DNA of 6,028 bases from Lentisphaeria bacterium (GTDB lineage Bacteria; Verrucomicrobiota; Lentisphaeria; Oligosphaerales; Oligosphaeraceae). Positions 5,035 to 6,028 of this stretch are shown piece by piece. The notes below the pieces were generated by a model that saw nothing but the letters and a program-made list of their open reading frames with translations, was not told where the DNA came from and searched no databases. The stretch lies in NCBI GenBank assembly GCA_028699735.1, contig JAQVUB010000176.1:1-6028 (forward strand). Direction: 5' to 3'. Within the stretch, counting starts at the first letter, position 1; each line of letters opens with the position of its first letter. The position numbers and the translations under genes are program-made.

Positions 5035-6028
5035 ATGCGTTTTCTGCTGATATTTCTAAGCCTTGTATTGTTAAGTATTCATGCACTTTCCGCCGGAGAA
5101 ATTGTGGCCGCATTGACCGAGCCGGATGGCAACAAGCGCAAAATTGAGTATGAGCATGACAGCCCTCTTTACGAATACTATGCAAAACAGGGTATTCGCA
5201 GCAGTTTTATTGATTACCATATCTTCTCCAGCGATTTTCCCCGTGCGAAGCTTCTCCAGGAACTGAAGAAATTTCATGTCGTTCTGTTACGCATGACGGA
5301 TGAGACGGTAGCAGTGTTGAATGACAAACTTCAGCGGAAAGCGGTTGAAGTCGGGGAGGTTTTGCAGCAGTATGTTGAGTCCGGCGGCGGACTGGTTCTT
5401 GTTCCAGTCAATACCAGGTATTCCGGACATGATGATGAGAAATTCTGGAATCTTGTTTTTAAGCCGTTGGGGCTGGTCATAACCCGGGAAGGGGTGGCGG
5501 ATTTGCAGCTGAAAACCAACCATGAATGGAAAACTGGTTTTTTCAATGATTTTTTCCCGACCGGGAATATCGTCAGGCATCCGGTTACAGAGAATATCAG
5601 CAACCTCTGGTTCCCCGTTTTCAGCTACACAAAATCCCCGGGCACAACTTATATTGACTATTCCGCAGACTGGCAGATTCTTGTTCGCGGAGAAAAAACG
5701 GCGGCCACTTATCAGAAGAACTCCCGGAATATTTTACAGCTGGAGCTGGCTGGCACGGTAAAGAGCGAACCCGCCATCGTTGCTGCGCGGACGCTCGGAA
5801 AAGGACGCGTTGTCTGTATCCCAATTCAAAATGTCCATACCGGCCAGAATTATGGAAAGCCGACTTGGAGTCATATTGTCGAAGACCGGGGAGCCGACGG
5901 TAAAAGCGGAGGAGGAATGAAACTGCTTTCCAATGCACTTAAGTGGTGCGCAGAACCGGTTGCAGATCATCCGGAATTCGGTTCCTATGTGGCAATCCCT
6001 TATGAAAAAATACAATTTCCGGAAAGCG
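5035..6028 (+). CDS. Secreted protein with glutamine-amidotransferase-like fold, cut by the right edge
   Basis: The frame is open for 331 codons and leaves the window. Residues 1-20 are a signal peptide (MRFLLIFLSLVLLSIHALSA) with likely cleavage before G21, so the protein is exported. Residues 45-305 follow the order seen in class I glutamine-amidotransferase-like (ThuA/DJ-1-like) domains: YEYYAKQGI, FHVVLLRM, VLQQYVESGGGLVLVPVN, then a late strand ARTLGKGRVVCIPIQN and the closing helix LLSNALKWCAEP. No cysteine stands where the catalytic one would be after the GGGLVLVP strand, so a binding or structural role is more likely than amidotransfer. Domains of this kind occur in extracellular carbohydrate-related proteins, for example the trimerisation domain of GH42 beta-galactosidases. 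What follows the domain lies outside the window. It sits downstream of repeat copy 3, 277 bases from the pseudopilin, and probably has its own promoter, though none is clear. Confidence 0.85.
   Translation, partial: MRFLLIFLSLVLLSIHALSAGEIVAALTEPDGNKRKIEYEHDSPLYEYYAKQGIRSSFIDYHIFSSDFPRAKLLQELKKFHVVLLRMTDETVAVLNDKLQRKAVEVGEVLQQYVESGGGLVLVPVNTRYSGHDDEKFWNLVFKPLGLVITREGVADLQLKTNHEWKTGFFNDFFPTGNIVRHPVTENISNLWFPVFSYTKSPGTTYIDYSADWQILVRGEKTAATYQKNSRNILQLELAGTVKSEPAIVAARTLGKGRVVCIPIQNVHTGQNYGKPTWSHIVEDRGADGKSGGGMKLLSNALKWCAEPVADHPEFGSYVAIPYEKIQFPES

Overview
The window most resembles a chromosomal segment from a Lentisphaerae/Victivallales-type bacterium of the PVC group. The main reason is a pseudopilin gene (4005-4757) that has both an FTLIELLVVIAIIAIL-type N-terminus and the C-terminal H-X9-DG motif. 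This pair is seen in large paralogous sets in Lentisphaerae and Planctomycetes. A GntR-type regulator beside carbohydrate-active genes fits the same lifestyle. The assignment is inference from protein style, because no rRNA or other marker is present.

Layout from left to right: (1) the 5' end of a leftward gene that runs off the left edge (1-167, minus); (2) a 272-base divergent gap holding a long imperfect inverted repeat (251-374); (3) an unrecognised 213-residue gene (440-1081, plus); (4) a second, nearly loopless copy of the repeat (1089-1157), then an AT-rich stretch and a near-consensus sigma-70 promoter (1212-1240); (5) the centrepiece, an 895-residue fusion of a GntR winged-helix DNA-binding domain to a complete GH38 alpha-mannosidase (1274-3961); (6) 43 bases later, a pseudopilin gene with a very strong Shine-Dalgarno (4005-4757); (7) a possible terminator and a third repeat copy with a 122-base interior (4743-4971); (8) the first 331 residues of a secreted protein with a glutamine-amidotransferase-like fold pattern (5035 to the right edge).

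The likely transcription unit is the fusion gene plus the pseudopilin, driven by the promoter at 1212-1240. All four residues expected to bind zinc in GH38 are kept in the fusion (H106, D108, D217, H415). The protein may therefore be a working cytoplasmic mannosidase that carries its own DNA-binding head, which would let occupancy of the active site be coupled to transcription. This is an inference. The closest well-known precedent is the MocR/PdxR group, in which a GntR domain is joined to an aminotransferase-fold domain. The pseudopilin and the secreted protein would act in the envelope or outside the cell, which fits a small glycan-use locus.

The three intergenic repeats share a palindromic core built from 10-base units of the ACGAAAAGAC type with helically phased A-tracts. 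They occupy three of the four gene boundaries in the window; the only boundary without one is the short gap inside the proposed operon.
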